DNA of 64,000 nucleotides from Lineus longissimus (lineage: Eukaryota; Nemertea; Pilidiophora; Heteronemertea; Lineidae), in contig NC_088309.1 of assembly GCF_910592395.1 (NCBI RefSeq), positions 3,598,501 through 3,662,500 on the forward strand. The letters are read 5' to 3'. Numbering within the stretch: position 1 is the stretch's first letter; every line of letters begins with the position of its first letter. Below the pieces are notes generated by a model. That model was not told the DNA's origin. It made no database searches and saw only the letters and a list, made by a program, of their open reading frames with translations. Below, one piece after another: positions 38,142 through 48,219 of the stretch. The translations under genes and the position numbers were made by a program.

Positions 38142-39245
38142 ATGGATGGACTACCATCTTCGACGGCGACACCGTCATCGATTGTTCACAACGCCACAAG
38201 CTGTGTTTATCCGAGAATCACAGATTTCGACACCATTTCTTGGATTTCGTTCATCACAAAGGTCTATATGATGCCTATCATTGCTGTGTTTGGATTCATT
38301 GGAAACAGCATTTCGTTTGTCGTTTTAAGTAAAGAAATGAAACCAACTTCCACCACGGTTTTTCTGAAGGCCTTAGCTGTTGCGGATAACGCCGTCCTTA
38401 TCATTTACTTGTTATACTTCTCATTCAGCAGTGTGTACGTGTTTACTGGGCATTTCCTTTCCTATTACAAATTATTCGAAAGGACACAAAGTTTTTCGTG
38501 GGCTTTGCTGTGGTTTACGAAAGTTATATCGGTGTATGTTGTAGTTGGCGTAACAGTAGAGCGATTCATCGCAGTGTGTCGCCCTCATAGAGCCAGGGCG
38601 TGGTGCAAAATCAAGAACGCTACGATAACAGTTGGATGTATCTGCCTGTGCTCTTTGTTATACAACTTACCGAAGTGTTTCTTGTTTGAAACGGTCTTGA
38701 AACACGATCCGTGCTTGGACGAGTTTGTGCCAGTTGCCGTCAACAGTGCTTTAGGGAAAAACCGATATTTTAATCCTATTTACACAGCCACTCTGTATAG
38801 TGTTCTGGTGTTCATAATTCCACTCACCACTATCTTAGTTTTAAATTACCAACTAATAAAAGCGATGAAACGGGGAAATCGTTCTGGCAATCGCCCCAGA
38901 AGGAGACGAGCAAGTAATGACGCCATCACAAAGAGAGTCGTGGCAGTTTGCTGTGTCTTCACCATCCTGGAACTCCCTGCTGTAGTAATGAATGTTTTGG
39001 AACTCAGTGCCTTCGTCGAGGGACTATTGAATGGACAAAGGTTACTTCAGATGTTATCAAAAACAGCAACTGGTCTACTTCACTTATCTTATATGTTTTC
39101 AACCTTAAGCTCCTGCGTCAACTTCTATGTATACTTTTTAACGGGAACGGCCTTTCGCCGCACGTTGATGTCGATGATGTTTGGTCCGGCGTACCGGATA
39201 GGTACCAATATTGTTCCAACACCACTTTTGCAGACACCAATATGA
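38142..39245 (+). CDS. FMRFamide-receptor-like rhodopsin GPCR, paralog 2 (intronless)
   Basis: 367 residues from ATG at 38142, chosen because the resulting N-terminus (MDGLPSS...HNATSCVYPR) lines up with the paralogs. The frame stays open upstream to 37956 and includes an ATG at 38034 that would add a hydrophobic, signal-peptide-like stretch (FLSLHIFAWCIFALFYL), so a longer protein is possible. TM3 ends in ERF (140-142), TM6 has LELP and TM7 has NFYVY. Cys21, NLPKC and DPC191 match the family pattern and no cysteine stands at the start of TM3. It lies in tandem with paralog 1, same strand, 1.6 kb apart. Presumed peptide receptor at the plasma membrane; ligand unknown. Confidence 0.9.
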   Translation: MDGLPSSTATPSSIVHNATSCVYPRITDFDTISWISFITKVYMMPIIAVFGFIGNSISFVVLSKEMKPTSTTVFLKALAVADNAVLIIYLLYFSFSSVYVFTGHFLSYYKLFERTQSFSWALLWFTKVISVYVVVGVTVERFIAVCRPHRARAWCKIKNATITVGCICLCSLLYNLPKCFLFETVLKHDPCLDEFVPVAVNSALGKNRYFNPIYTATLYSVLVFIIPLTTILVLNYQLIKAMKRGNRSGNRPRRRRASNDAITKRVVAVCCVFTILELPAVVMNVLELSAFVEGLLNGQRLLQMLSKTATGLLHLSYMFSTLSSCVNFYVYFLTGTAFRRTLMSMMFGPAYRIGTNIVPTPLLQTPI

Positions 39246-39446
39246 ATGCACGCCCACTTGGCGAGATGGCTGCAATGATTCAATGTACAAATGAACCGAA
39301 AAACGGTAAGTGTAGTTCTAGACGGTGACTGGCTATTCGAAAACACCTTGATTACAATGAACCACAGTCAACAGTGTATATTGCACAATGCGCCTCGTTT
39401 GAAGACAACGGTTAAGGTTAGAGTACATGATTGTAAAGGCGCGGCG

Positions 39447-39537
39447 AAGCAGTAAAAAACCCTGTCAAAATCACATTTCATTGTTTAGTTTGAGGTGTTC
39501 TCGAATAGAAACTGATACCTTACTGTCGGTATTGGTT
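39447..39537 (+). repeat. Dispersed repeat, copy 2
   Basis: Diverged relative of 31661-31750. Shared blocks include GCAGTA followed by a run of A, TTTAGTTTGAGGTGTTC, AATAGAAACTGATAC and GGTATTGGT. It lies just downstream of GPCR paralog 2. Confidence 0.5.
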
Positions 39538-39618
39538 GTTTCACCGAACTCCACTCGGGTGGGGCTGTATTTCACCCAAAACTTCGATATTGGGCAACAA
39601 TTTAGCTCCACTCTTGTG

Positions 39619-39740
39619 GTGTTTGGTGAATCAACTGATACCTCCAGTTCGGGTATCTATTATTTAAGTGAAAAGCAGGGTGTTTGGTGAATCAACTGAT
39701 ACCTCCAGTTCGGGTATCTATTATTTAAGTGAAAAGCAGG
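39619..39740 (+). repeat. 61-bp perfect-looking tandem duplication
   Basis: GTTTGGTGAATCAACTGATA and the following bases recur exactly 61 bp later, with essentially no change over the unit. The duplication is recent. It directly follows the dispersed repeat copy and belongs to the same repeat-rich patch. Confidence 0.85.
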
Positions 39741-39799
39741 GCGTTTTTGTAGTCGATTGATGGGAAGGGTCTGTTCTACAGCATCCGTGTTTGTGAAAC

Positions 39800-41960
39800 G
39801 CTTGATCTTCGCTTCGCTTCACGCTGGCTCATTTCTCAAATACAGCGTAAACGAGAAACTGCGGTACATGTACATGTAAATTGACGGCGATAGAAAAGTT
39901 CCTTTGTTCGCTTTTAATCAATCTGCAATATCGTTTTTGTTACATTTCCAATAGTTCTCCCCTTTTGTTCGCGTGTGTACGCCGTACTTGTCGCACTGCA
40001 ATGACTCCACTGAGCATTATGGGAGTGGGTGGTGTGATATTTGTATGAACAAGTTTTTGATACCACGCATACGATGCACACAAGGAGAGAAACGTTTGAC
40101 CTTTCCAGTGATAACTTACAACAGCAATTGACTGTAGTTTGAAAGTTCTCTCATTTTGAAGAAAATAATCGTGAACCTTCTGCGAGGTGCAGATTGCGGG
40201 TTTTACCCGTAGACGAGAGAACTGCTTGTCGCCCATGGCAGCGATTATACCGCACATTGTCGCATCTCCTTCGAAGTTCTACGTTATAACTGGGATAATC
40301 TTGTACATGTAGTGAAGAAATAAACAACATGTAATTTATTGTAACATTATCCTCTTATTCAGTTATTTTATTACAGAGCTCTCTTTCGTGCAAGGAATGA
40401 AATGATTTATCGGGGAGACACCTCCCGCCATCAGGACGAGTTGTCTACTTATTTCCTATTCATCGATTCTACTCATTCTTTTTCTCAACTACCCGGCCGC
40501 GGTACTTCTTTCTGATCCTGGGACGGTCATTGTTTGGTTGGCCTGGCACAGTTGCAAAAACACAGGTATTCATTCCATTTGATAACAAACTCTAACCCAC
40601 TAATGATCTTGAATTGAGAATCAGGAATAGGTTATAGAGTTGAGAATCGAAAAGAAGGAAAAAGCGACCAACTTCAGGCTGATGAAATCGTCGAAAAGAC
40701 ATGAAGTGATAAATCTAGATTCAGAACGCATAGGCCTATTGGCATACGAGCACTGAACACATAGTCAATATCGATCGGCCTCGGTCTCCTTGCGCCGATT
40801 CCAACCATTCCACGGAGTGACTCGCCCGAAAGCCTGGAATCTGTGTGTACTTCAGTTTGTATTGTTCGGGTACACGATCTTCGATCAGAACTCTTTACAA
40901 AGCAAACAAAAGACAGAGCCTGGGCGTTAATCTGGTGATCTCTTAACCTGGAATCAGCCACAAAAGCTTTCAATATCTCAAGGATCATTTGTGTGCATGT
41001 ACAGTCCGGAAGGTGAGAGTGAACCACTAATGTAACCTCGCAATAAATACAGACTGGCTACTTTGTTACATCAGGTGCGAAATATCGGCCGTGAGATCAA
41101 TCTGTGGTGCAAATGAAAAGAAACATTGCACCAGCGGCTGCTTTCATTGTTATCTTTACAGGAAGTTAGCTGTCGGAGGATGACGATAGTAGTTCAATTG
41201 TCCAAGGTAATGCGAAACTCTCATGTCGAACACATAATGTCACCCAAGCATTGCGTAGTGTTCATGATGCCGGAAATAATTCTAACCTTTAACGATGTCA
41301 AGTTTATGTAATTGACTGGATTTCATCAGTGTTCCTCGAGAAATTAGTGGTGGCAAATCATGGCTACATGACGCATCAATGAGTTTCTCTGCACGAAAGC
41401 CTCCTTGTCCATACAAGTCCCTTTATGATTACTCATCAGGAGGACAAAACAAACAACAAGCACATATACTACTTAACATGATCTTGAATAGCTACTGGCT
41501 ATATGGCTAATAATTTTAAGAGGTACAGGTTAGGTAATCGACCGTAAATAATTATTATCAAACAGACTGTTGCCATCGGTGTCAAATTTCAAATGAAGAC
41601 TTCAATTATAAGACATTGTACACATTTTTACAGACTGGAGTATACTCTCCCATTAACGATGAAATTTCAAGTTATCATATGATTTGCTACAAAACCCTAA
41701 TCAATATTTTTATGTGCACGAAAGCCTCCTCCTTCTCCAAACATGTCCTCTTGCAACCAATCGGACAGAGCTTGTTTCGTCCGTTTAATGTAAATGTACA
41801 CGCATTCGATCAGAGATAGCACGCGGCACGCAGCAAGCAGCAAGCACAAATAAGTAATGGTCTGAAAAGCTATCGGAATGGCTAATAGTTTTCTGGGGTA
41901 TGTGAATATACATGTACTTCTTGTTATTATTTTCTAACAGGTTGTTATCTGAAGCTGTCG
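39800..41960. other. Intergenic stretch between GPCR paralog 2 and the TRPV-like gene
   Basis: No supported gene. An AATAAA at 40319-40324 is about 1.1 kb past paralog 2. The last part, before 41970, is the downstream flank of the minus-strand channel gene. TACATG motifs occur (for example near 39866 and 40303). Confidence 0.4.
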
Positions 41961-41969
41961 AGTTTCAAA

Positions 41970-44900
41970 TTATGACTTCATTTTATCCTCCGTGACGTCA
42001 AGGAATACTCTTTGGTGCTGTCCCCCGCCAGACCAAGGTAGCGTGAACCTCTTTGTCTCTGACTGTGACTTCCTGCAGAGCCAACCCCACCAGATGAAGC
42101 GCCTCTCCAGAAGCAGGAGAATGGACAGTTGCTGGTACCGCCACAGATTCATCTTGGAGCTTTTCACGGATTCGTACGATGTATTCATCATGGCGATCAG
42201 CATGTTCAGGAGAAGGATGACAGACAAGATGGCGTACATACTCAGCACAGCGGCTGCGTAGTGTTTTTGAGTCAGCTCTCCTTCCCCTTCCGCGTCGCCG
42301 GCGTTTGTAACGATGTTAAGAAGGCCCATGACGGTATTTCCTACACTAGGGCCAGGCGAGAGAACCAGGTGTAGCGCGGAGGAGAACGCGATCAGGATGA
42401 ACATGTAGACTGTAATGAAGTAGAGGAAGTCGCGGAAGAACATCTTCTGGATCATGATGGAGAACCGGCAGACGTGACGGCAAGCGCGTGTGAAATTCAG
42501 CATGAAAATCCAGCCAAGAATCAATGCCAAGGACAGGGGTATGTCGCAGCTGGCGTTTCCGCACGAGAACATTCCATACCATGTGAACATACAGAAAGCA
42601 AAACTGAATGCTAGCAGACGATACGGCGCATTGCCAGTGATTGTGCAGTTGTTTATGAGATAGGAAACCAGGCGTTTGTCCTTATTCTTTCTCTTAAGAC
42701 CGCTTTTACTCCGATTTGGAACCCCAAAACCAAGCAAGCAGACGAGCAAGTCCACCACTTCGAAGATGACGTAAAACGCAGGAATAACTAGGAAAACTCC
42801 GAAAAGTGCTGTATTTACATCGTTGTTGGAAACGACAAAGTTCGTCGAAATGTTGATAGGTGCCTCTGTGGTTGGATGCTGGTAAGACAGAGTGACACTC
42901 TCGTTTGGTTTGTTCTTGTGCAAGTCGAGGACAACAGTGGTTAATGTGATCATGTAGGTGGCATGGATGAGGCACCAGAGTATATACAGCCACCTGTAGA
43001 CAGACCATTTCATCTCTATTGCCGAATTGATCGGTTCCAACTCTGCGATATCTTTCTGTTTGACGTCGTCATCGGACCTTGCCAGAACTCGCTTTGTGTG
43101 AGCCAGAATATGGAACACCGAGCTGCAATCATATCGTTTAAAGGTCCCACCTTGATCTGGTTTGTAACTCAAGATGTCCGTGACATCGTATGATGCCCAG
43201 GCAACCGCTCCGAATTTGGACTGTGGTCGTTTGTAGATGGGTTCGAAACTCAGGAGGAAGGGCGTCAAGGGAGAGTGGATGCTGACGGCAAGTGCTACTG
43301 GAATTAACCCAGAATCATTCCGGAGGCTTAGCAGATGACAAAACCCATCGAAACGCATCTGATCACTCTGTCCTGCCGATCGTGACTGAGCAGTTTTGTT
43401 GTTGTAACGGGCCCACCATACGTCGCACCAAGTATAGACTTCCTGGATGCAAGCCTTTGCCTTCTGCAAGTTGAGACCTGCTGTTGACAGATAGATGATG
43501 AAATGTAAGAGAGTGTCACCATCAATGCTGCGGAGATGTAGGTCCGCCCCCGCATCTACCAATATGCCGATCATGTGAACCTGGCCCGTCCATGCGGCGG
43601 CTGACAGACAAGTTGCTGCCTCTGGTCTCTCCTCAACGAAGTAACTTCCGTCGGCGACAGTGTTGAGCAACTCTCGCCTCACCTCTGTGTCAGGCAGATT
43701 TTTCAACATAAAACGGATTATTTCTCCATATTCGTCATTTGCCGCAGCGATGTGGAAACAAGTCTGGTTCCGATAATCATCAGAGGTGTACTTTCCTTTG
43801 AGCAAACCGGGATATTGACCAATCAACATTTTGCAAAGGTATGTCCTCTGGTACAGCAGCGCGACGTGTAACAGAGAAGCCGTGCTCTCCTTCTCTCGAT
43901 ATTTTGCATCGCAGAGGTCTTCCTTACTCTGTTTAAGAGCCTTCAGAATTCGCATGGTAGCGTCAGTCTTGTCTAACTTAACGGAACGAATCAGGATATC
44001 GAAAACTTCCTCCGCTCCCTTCTTTCCTTTTTCAAGTAGTGCTTTAATCATGCTCAATTTTTGGGACTTGTGGATGCCTCGAGCATGCTGTGATATTGGT
44101 GCAGGTGCGCTCATTGGTGCTCTTGTTCCCATGAGTACCGGCATTGGTTGATTTGGAGGTGGCGAACTTGGTATGCCTACTAAGTCATCCTCGCCGAAAC
44201 CTACATTTCCCGGCTGAGTTGGTGGTGAAGGCATAGTTCTGAATGGGAACAATGGTTCGTCATCTCTTCTCCGTGTTGGTGGCCTGTGCGAACCCATGAG
44301 TGTCGGCAACGGCTCACGAGGCAGTGGTGAAAGTGGCGACGGCGGCGGCGACGGCTGCGGCGGCGGCGGTGGTGGTGGTGGTGGTGGTTCTCCTGGCGCT
44401 GGTGGTTCTGGGGGTGGTGGCAGTGGTACTCCTGGCACTAGTGGTGCTTGTGGTACGCCGACTCTGTCATCATCAGAGACATATGACTTGCCTGGCTCAG
44501 TTGGCGACGATGGAATAGGTATCGGTTCTTGTCGTGATCGTACCACATCGATGGTCTTGGGACTTGAACCAGCAGCGAACTTAACGGAAGGCACAGGTTC
44601 ATCGCCAGGCTTTGCCATCTTCTTCTTCTTCTTCTTATCAGCGTTCGACGTCGGTCTTCGAACCCTTTTTATAGAGACAAAATGATCATCAAGGGAGCTA
44701 CGTGTCTCGCTTTGGTTGTCGTCATCCGTAGAGCTACTTGGACGGCTCGCACTGTCAGCACATATATCATCGTCATGAACACGGGAAGCTACCATCCCTC
44801 GTAGCCCAGGAAACTCATCATCACTACTGTGTTCTCTTATTCTGTCTTGGTAGTTCTGTTCATACGATGTGTACCTTGACGAAGCTGGCTGTGCCTGCCA

Positions 44901-45140
44901 GTATATTGAACTGTGTGGTGTAGTATTATATGTATGGACTGGACCATAATCTGATCCCGAGTCATCGTCGAGGTCATCTAGCATGTCATCGATGTCCTTG
45001 TTATAGATAAGCATGTTCTGGCACAAATTCTCATCACCTGCTTGATCATCATGTGCGTCTGGTGAACTCTCGCCAAGGTCATCAAGATGAACCACCTCAA
45101 AATCTTTCTTCTTGTCTTCTCGTTTCTGCCGTCGACTCAT
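41970..45140 (-). CDS. TRPV-like cation channel, intronless
   Basis: 1056 residues from the ATG at 45138-45140 (MSRRQKRED). The frame is open further upstream to 45362, but that part looks like 5' UTR. Residues 1-300 are acidic, then Lys-rich, then proline-rich with a long poly-Pro tract (~236-270), probably disordered. Ankyrin-type repeats occupy about 420-550 (ASLLHVALLYQ, TCFHIAAANDE, TCLSAAAWTGQ, DGDTLLHFII). Six helices follow: S1 ~711-738, S2 ~777-806, S3 ~838-858, S4 ~868-890 (LNFTRACRHV, a TRPV hallmark), S5 ~903-928 and S6 ~960-985 (ILLLNMLIAMM). The pore loop at ~935-955 contains VTNAGDAEG, where TRPV1 has GMGD. A TRP-box-like stretch (LWRYQQLSIL) follows S6. TRPVs are tetrameric Ca2+-permeable channels for sensory or chemical stimuli. 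The absence of introns is unusual. The gene lies inside the GPCR cluster. Confidence 0.93.
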   Translation of the reverse strand: MSRRQKREDKKKDFEVVHLDDLGESSPDAHDDQAGDENLCQNMLIYNKDIDDMLDDLDDDSGSDYGPVHTYNTTPHSSIYWQAQPASSRYTSYEQNYQDRIREHSSDDEFPGLRGMVASRVHDDDICADSASRPSSSTDDDNQSETRSSLDDHFVSIKRVRRPTSNADKKKKKKMAKPGDEPVPSVKFAAGSSPKTIDVVRSRQEPIPIPSSPTEPGKSYVSDDDRVGVPQAPLVPGVPLPPPPEPPAPGEPPPPPPPPPPQPSPPPSPLSPLPREPLPTLMGSHRPPTRRRDDEPLFPFRTMPSPPTQPGNVGFGEDDLVGIPSSPPPNQPMPVLMGTRAPMSAPAPISQHARGIHKSQKLSMIKALLEKGKKGAEEVFDILIRSVKLDKTDATMRILKALKQSKEDLCDAKYREKESTASLLHVALLYQRTYLCKMLIGQYPGLLKGKYTSDDYRNQTCFHIAAANDEYGEIIRFMLKNLPDTEVRRELLNTVADGSYFVEERPEAATCLSAAAWTGQVHMIGILVDAGADLHLRSIDGDTLLHFIIYLSTAGLNLQKAKACIQEVYTWCDVWWARYNNKTAQSRSAGQSDQMRFDGFCHLLSLRNDSGLIPVALAVSIHSPLTPFLLSFEPIYKRPQSKFGAVAWASYDVTDILSYKPDQGGTFKRYDCSSVFHILAHTKRVLARSDDDVKQKDIAELEPINSAIEMKWSVYRWLYILWCLIHATYMITLTTVVLDLHKNKPNESVTLSYQHPTTEAPINISTNFVVSNNDVNTALFGVFLVIPAFYVIFEVVDLLVCLLGFGVPNRSKSGLKRKNKDKRLVSYLINNCTITGNAPYRLLAFSFAFCMFTWYGMFSCGNASCDIPLSLALILGWIFMLNFTRACRHVCRFSIMIQKMFFRDFLYFITVYMFILIAFSSALHLVLSPGPSVGNTVMGLLNIVTNAGDAEGEGELTQKHYAAAVLSMYAILSVILLLNMLIAMMNTSYESVKSSKMNLWRYQQLSILLLLERRFIWWGWLCRKSQSETKRFTLPWSGGGQHQRVFLDVTEDKMKS

Positions 45141-46190
45141 CGTCAATTTGGTAACGCAGCTCTTTGTCTGGAAATATACGAAAAGGGAAGAGATTAAAAG
45201 CTCAACTCCACTAAGTCGCTTTCCCGCTGCATTCGGCGTGGCGTCAAAACTTCTTTCGGTGTTGGCAGGTATTACTAGGTAGTTCAAATTCCCCCTAGTG
45301 CGGTTGATGAGAAGCGGATGTATCATAAAAAGAAGCCAAACGCACCGGCATGATATTCTCAATTACCAAGCTACATATAACAACGCCAGGAAAATGTTTC
45401 AGTTACCAATTCTCAAAGGACAGCTAATGAACGCGTTGCCGTGCAATGGTGAGTTTTCGCAAATCGCGAACGCCCATCCCATCCCATTAGTCGGCATCGT
45501 GATCAGGAGCTCGAACAATGGGATATAGGCGTTGGGGTTAGCCAGCGTTTCGGGGATTTGCGAAAACTACCTACTATGCTCTTCGCGAGAAATCATTTTT
45601 GGAAAAAATATACCAATAACTTTCATCAGTGATAAACCGATAAATATGGAATGAACGATTAGTACGAACATTACCGAGGTCATCCGCTCGACAATTCTCG
45701 GTAAGGTTTCGCAGTTGCATAAAATCTAGAACAAGCATACATAATTTTTTTGAACACATTTCCATGTATTCAATTGATGGTGTACATGTATATATGATAA
45801 TGGGATCATTATTACGGTCAAAGGGGGACCGCCGGTGATAATTGCTGAGATGAGTTGGTCGTTTCTAGTTAGTCCCACTAGTAGGGCCTACTGGCATGTT
45901 GATATCACATCTCTCATACATTGTGTCCTATTGGCCCATTTGGCATCGCAAGGTGCTCCTTGCTCATATACTTGGGTACAAGCTACAACACTGTAAACAA
46001 AGGTATGGTCACTTTGCCGAGATAAAAAAGGGCAGATACATCCATCATGATCAAAATCATGATGAATTTTTAGCGTTCCCCAAACAACAGTATTCGGATG
46101 TTGCATGCAGGAAGCCGGGTAGCGAATTTACCAGACTCTTGTCCTACATCGTACATATTTCGTGCCGGTGTAAAAGAAATGCAAGTCCCC
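45141..46190. other. 5' flank of the TRPV-like gene
   Basis: Likely 5' UTR and promoter of the minus-strand channel, then intergenic DNA. No clear TATA box was identified. Around 46044-46066 there is a small palindrome (CATCATGATCAAAATCATGATG). No other gene was seen. Confidence 0.35.
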
Positions 46191-46191
46191 C

Positions 46192-46988
46192 CCGGAATCT
46201 AAAGCTGTGTTCTCACTGGGCATTTAAAACGTCTTGAAAACGTTTCATGTCTTTAAAACGGTTTTGGGTGCCACACTAGAGGGTCCTTCAAACGTTTTGA
46301 AACCGTTTTAACGAGAACGGTTCATGATGCGCTTTCAAGTCGTCTTGAAACCGTTTCAGCTAAAACAGTTCTGTGGCGTTTTGAATGTGGTGCTATCAAT
46401 GCGTTGTACGCATGCGCATTATTGATTTTTACTTTACTTTACTTCCGTTCTGAAGCCTGGATGCTGCGTGTATCTGACATTTCATTTATTTTGTGCTTGC
46501 TTCGCTTAAAATGCCTGGGAGAGGTAATGTGTGGGCCAGGATTGAAGTTCTTGCCCTCCTGGGCTTGTGGAGGGACGAGGACGTAAAGGGGCAGATGCAA
46601 AACGTTCATAGAAATACTCCTATTTACGCCAGGCTGGCTGAGCTCATGTCTGATCAGGGGTGGGAGCGCACTCCTGAACAGTGTCGCCGCAAGATCAAGG
46701 CCCCAAAGCATGATTATAACAAAACGAAAGCAAATTTGCAACGTTCTGGGACAGGTTCACGGAACATTTTGGCGAATGAGGAGTTTGCTATACTGGATGA
46801 GGTGTCAACCAGTCAACTTACAACCAAAACGACTTCAGTGTGACCCGCTCAAAACGTTTTGAAGACGCTTTGAGAACGCTTTTAAAATCTAGTGTGGCCT
46901 GTGCGTTTTTGCTAAAACGTTTTTCGTCGGACGTTTTACGGAGAACGACTTCAGATCGGATTCAGTGAGAATACAGCTTTAGTTCCGG
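46192..46988 (+). mobile_element. Inverted-repeat element carrying a Myb/SANT-like ORF (Harbinger-like?)
   Basis: The left end reads CCGGAATCTAAAGCTGTGTT then CTCACTG. The right end, reverse complemented, reads CCGGAACTAAAGCTGTATTC then TCACTG, giving ~27-bp terminal inverted repeats. Subterminal regions on both sides (46225-46400 and 46845-46945) are packed with AAAACGTTTT, CGTCTTGAAA and AAACCGTTTT motifs. The only open frame is the Myb/SANT-like protein. Target duplications are not clear. Harbinger elements characteristically encode a Myb-like protein next to the transposase; here no transposase is present, so this would be a deletion derivative. The family assignment is inference. Confidence 0.65.
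46511..46843 (+). CDS. Myb/SANT-like DNA-binding domain protein, 110 aa
   Basis: From ATG at 46511 to TGA before the right inverted repeat. Residues ~8-75 fit the trihelix Myb/SANT-like domain: EVLALLGLWRDEDV, RNTPIYARLAELM, GWERTPEQCRRKIK and a basic end (HDYNKTKANLQRSG). It is small compared with typical Harbinger Myb-like proteins, and only ~35 residues follow the domain. It lies wholly inside the inverted-repeat element, so it probably recognises the element's ends or is a relic. An in-frame GTG upstream is not used here. Confidence 0.7.
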   Translation: MPGRGNVWARIEVLALLGLWRDEDVKGQMQNVHRNTPIYARLAELMSDQGWERTPEQCRRKIKAPKHDYNKTKANLQRSGTGSRNILANEEFAILDEVSTSQLTTKTTSV

Positions 46989-47090
46989 CCTTTGGTTAAA
47001 GTGAATAGAGTCGCCGAGTTCCTTTGTTGAAGATTATGTAACTAACCCTAACCAATCCATCAACCACGTTCGTTTGCAATACACAGCTAT

Positions 47091-47210
47091 TGGCTGATAT
47101 GAATAAAGTCTAGCAAATGCTTTCACTTCAATTTTGTACAGAAAGGCCTAGTGTAATTGTACATGGAGTTTTAGATAAAATCATTTGCTAGTCTTTATTC
47201 ATATCACCCA
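47091..47210. repeat. 120-bp foldback element with 29-bp near-perfect arms
   Basis: The left arm 47091-47119 reads TGGCTGATATGAATAAAGTC then TAGCAAATG. The reverse complement of the right arm 47182-47210 matches it at 27 of 29 positions. The arms enclose a 62-nt loop. It may be a tiny foldback MITE, or the transcript could form a long hairpin. No clear target duplication. Confidence 0.8.
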
Positions 47211-48219
47211 TTGTATGGGGTCCTGCATTCCTATACACCTTTCCAGAAATGGGGCGCTGAGTGTCCGAAATAGTGATGTCATAAGGGGAAACTAGGCCTT
47301 ATGGTGGAGGGACAAAGGAGATAGTCATGGTTGACCAACACACTTGAATGCCTTTAATGACGGACAAGGGGAAAAAAGTTAGTTCCAATGCAAGCCACCA
47401 ATTTCGGGAAGCATGTATAGGACGTCCATTCCTTTTACACCGGGTAGAAGTTGAAAAAACGGTCGGGCCCTATTGTATTCTGGTGGATAATGTCATATGT
47501 GCATGATTCTATATAATATGTCATAACTCATGCACGAATGGGCTCTACTCTACTCACCAGTGAAATACTATAACGTGCCTCTCCGACTTAGCAGGTACTT
47601 GTCACGTTGTCCACGCAGCCCGTAAAGCCGTAGTCTGCTCAATTTTGTAATTCGATAATGTTACTGATTATGCCATGATAAGTTGATAACGATACCAGCT
47701 GATGTTTTGGCAAGTGTACTGTCTGACAACCAATGTCCTATTTCCAGCGATCGTATAATTTATATACATGTACTGGGTACAGTCAGGGGTGATTTGGGTC
47801 ATGCAGGATCTGATGTATCGGCCATTTCATCTCCACAATCAAATCTACATATTCGGGTCATTTGAGGCTATTGTGGCATTCCTGCAAGTAATTCATTGAC
47901 ATAAAGATTCCCATCGACGATTTACGAGATTGAATGAGGTCATAAACCATAAGGACGGCGTCCCTCCAAAACGTATTTCTTCCCGTTCGCACGTTGTTGG
48001 AAGCAGCTAGCCTTTAGCTCCCTTTATATTTGACGCACAGCCTAGCCGTTTCGTCTTGCACTTGATCAGCCTCACTAGCTGCGACCCTCGAAGCCAACGG
48101 GCTTGTAAAGTTTAGCTACGATGATTGGTTTTATCTGCAGATTGGTCGGAACACCATACCGCGCCATAAAGTCTTGCCAGTGCCCGGCTGCCATGTGGAT
48201 TTCAGCATTCAAACACATG

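Noticed and set aside
44296-44685. Gly-rich plus-strand open frame
   Set aside because: It is the antisense of the poly-proline coding tract of the TRPV-like gene (GGT repeats).
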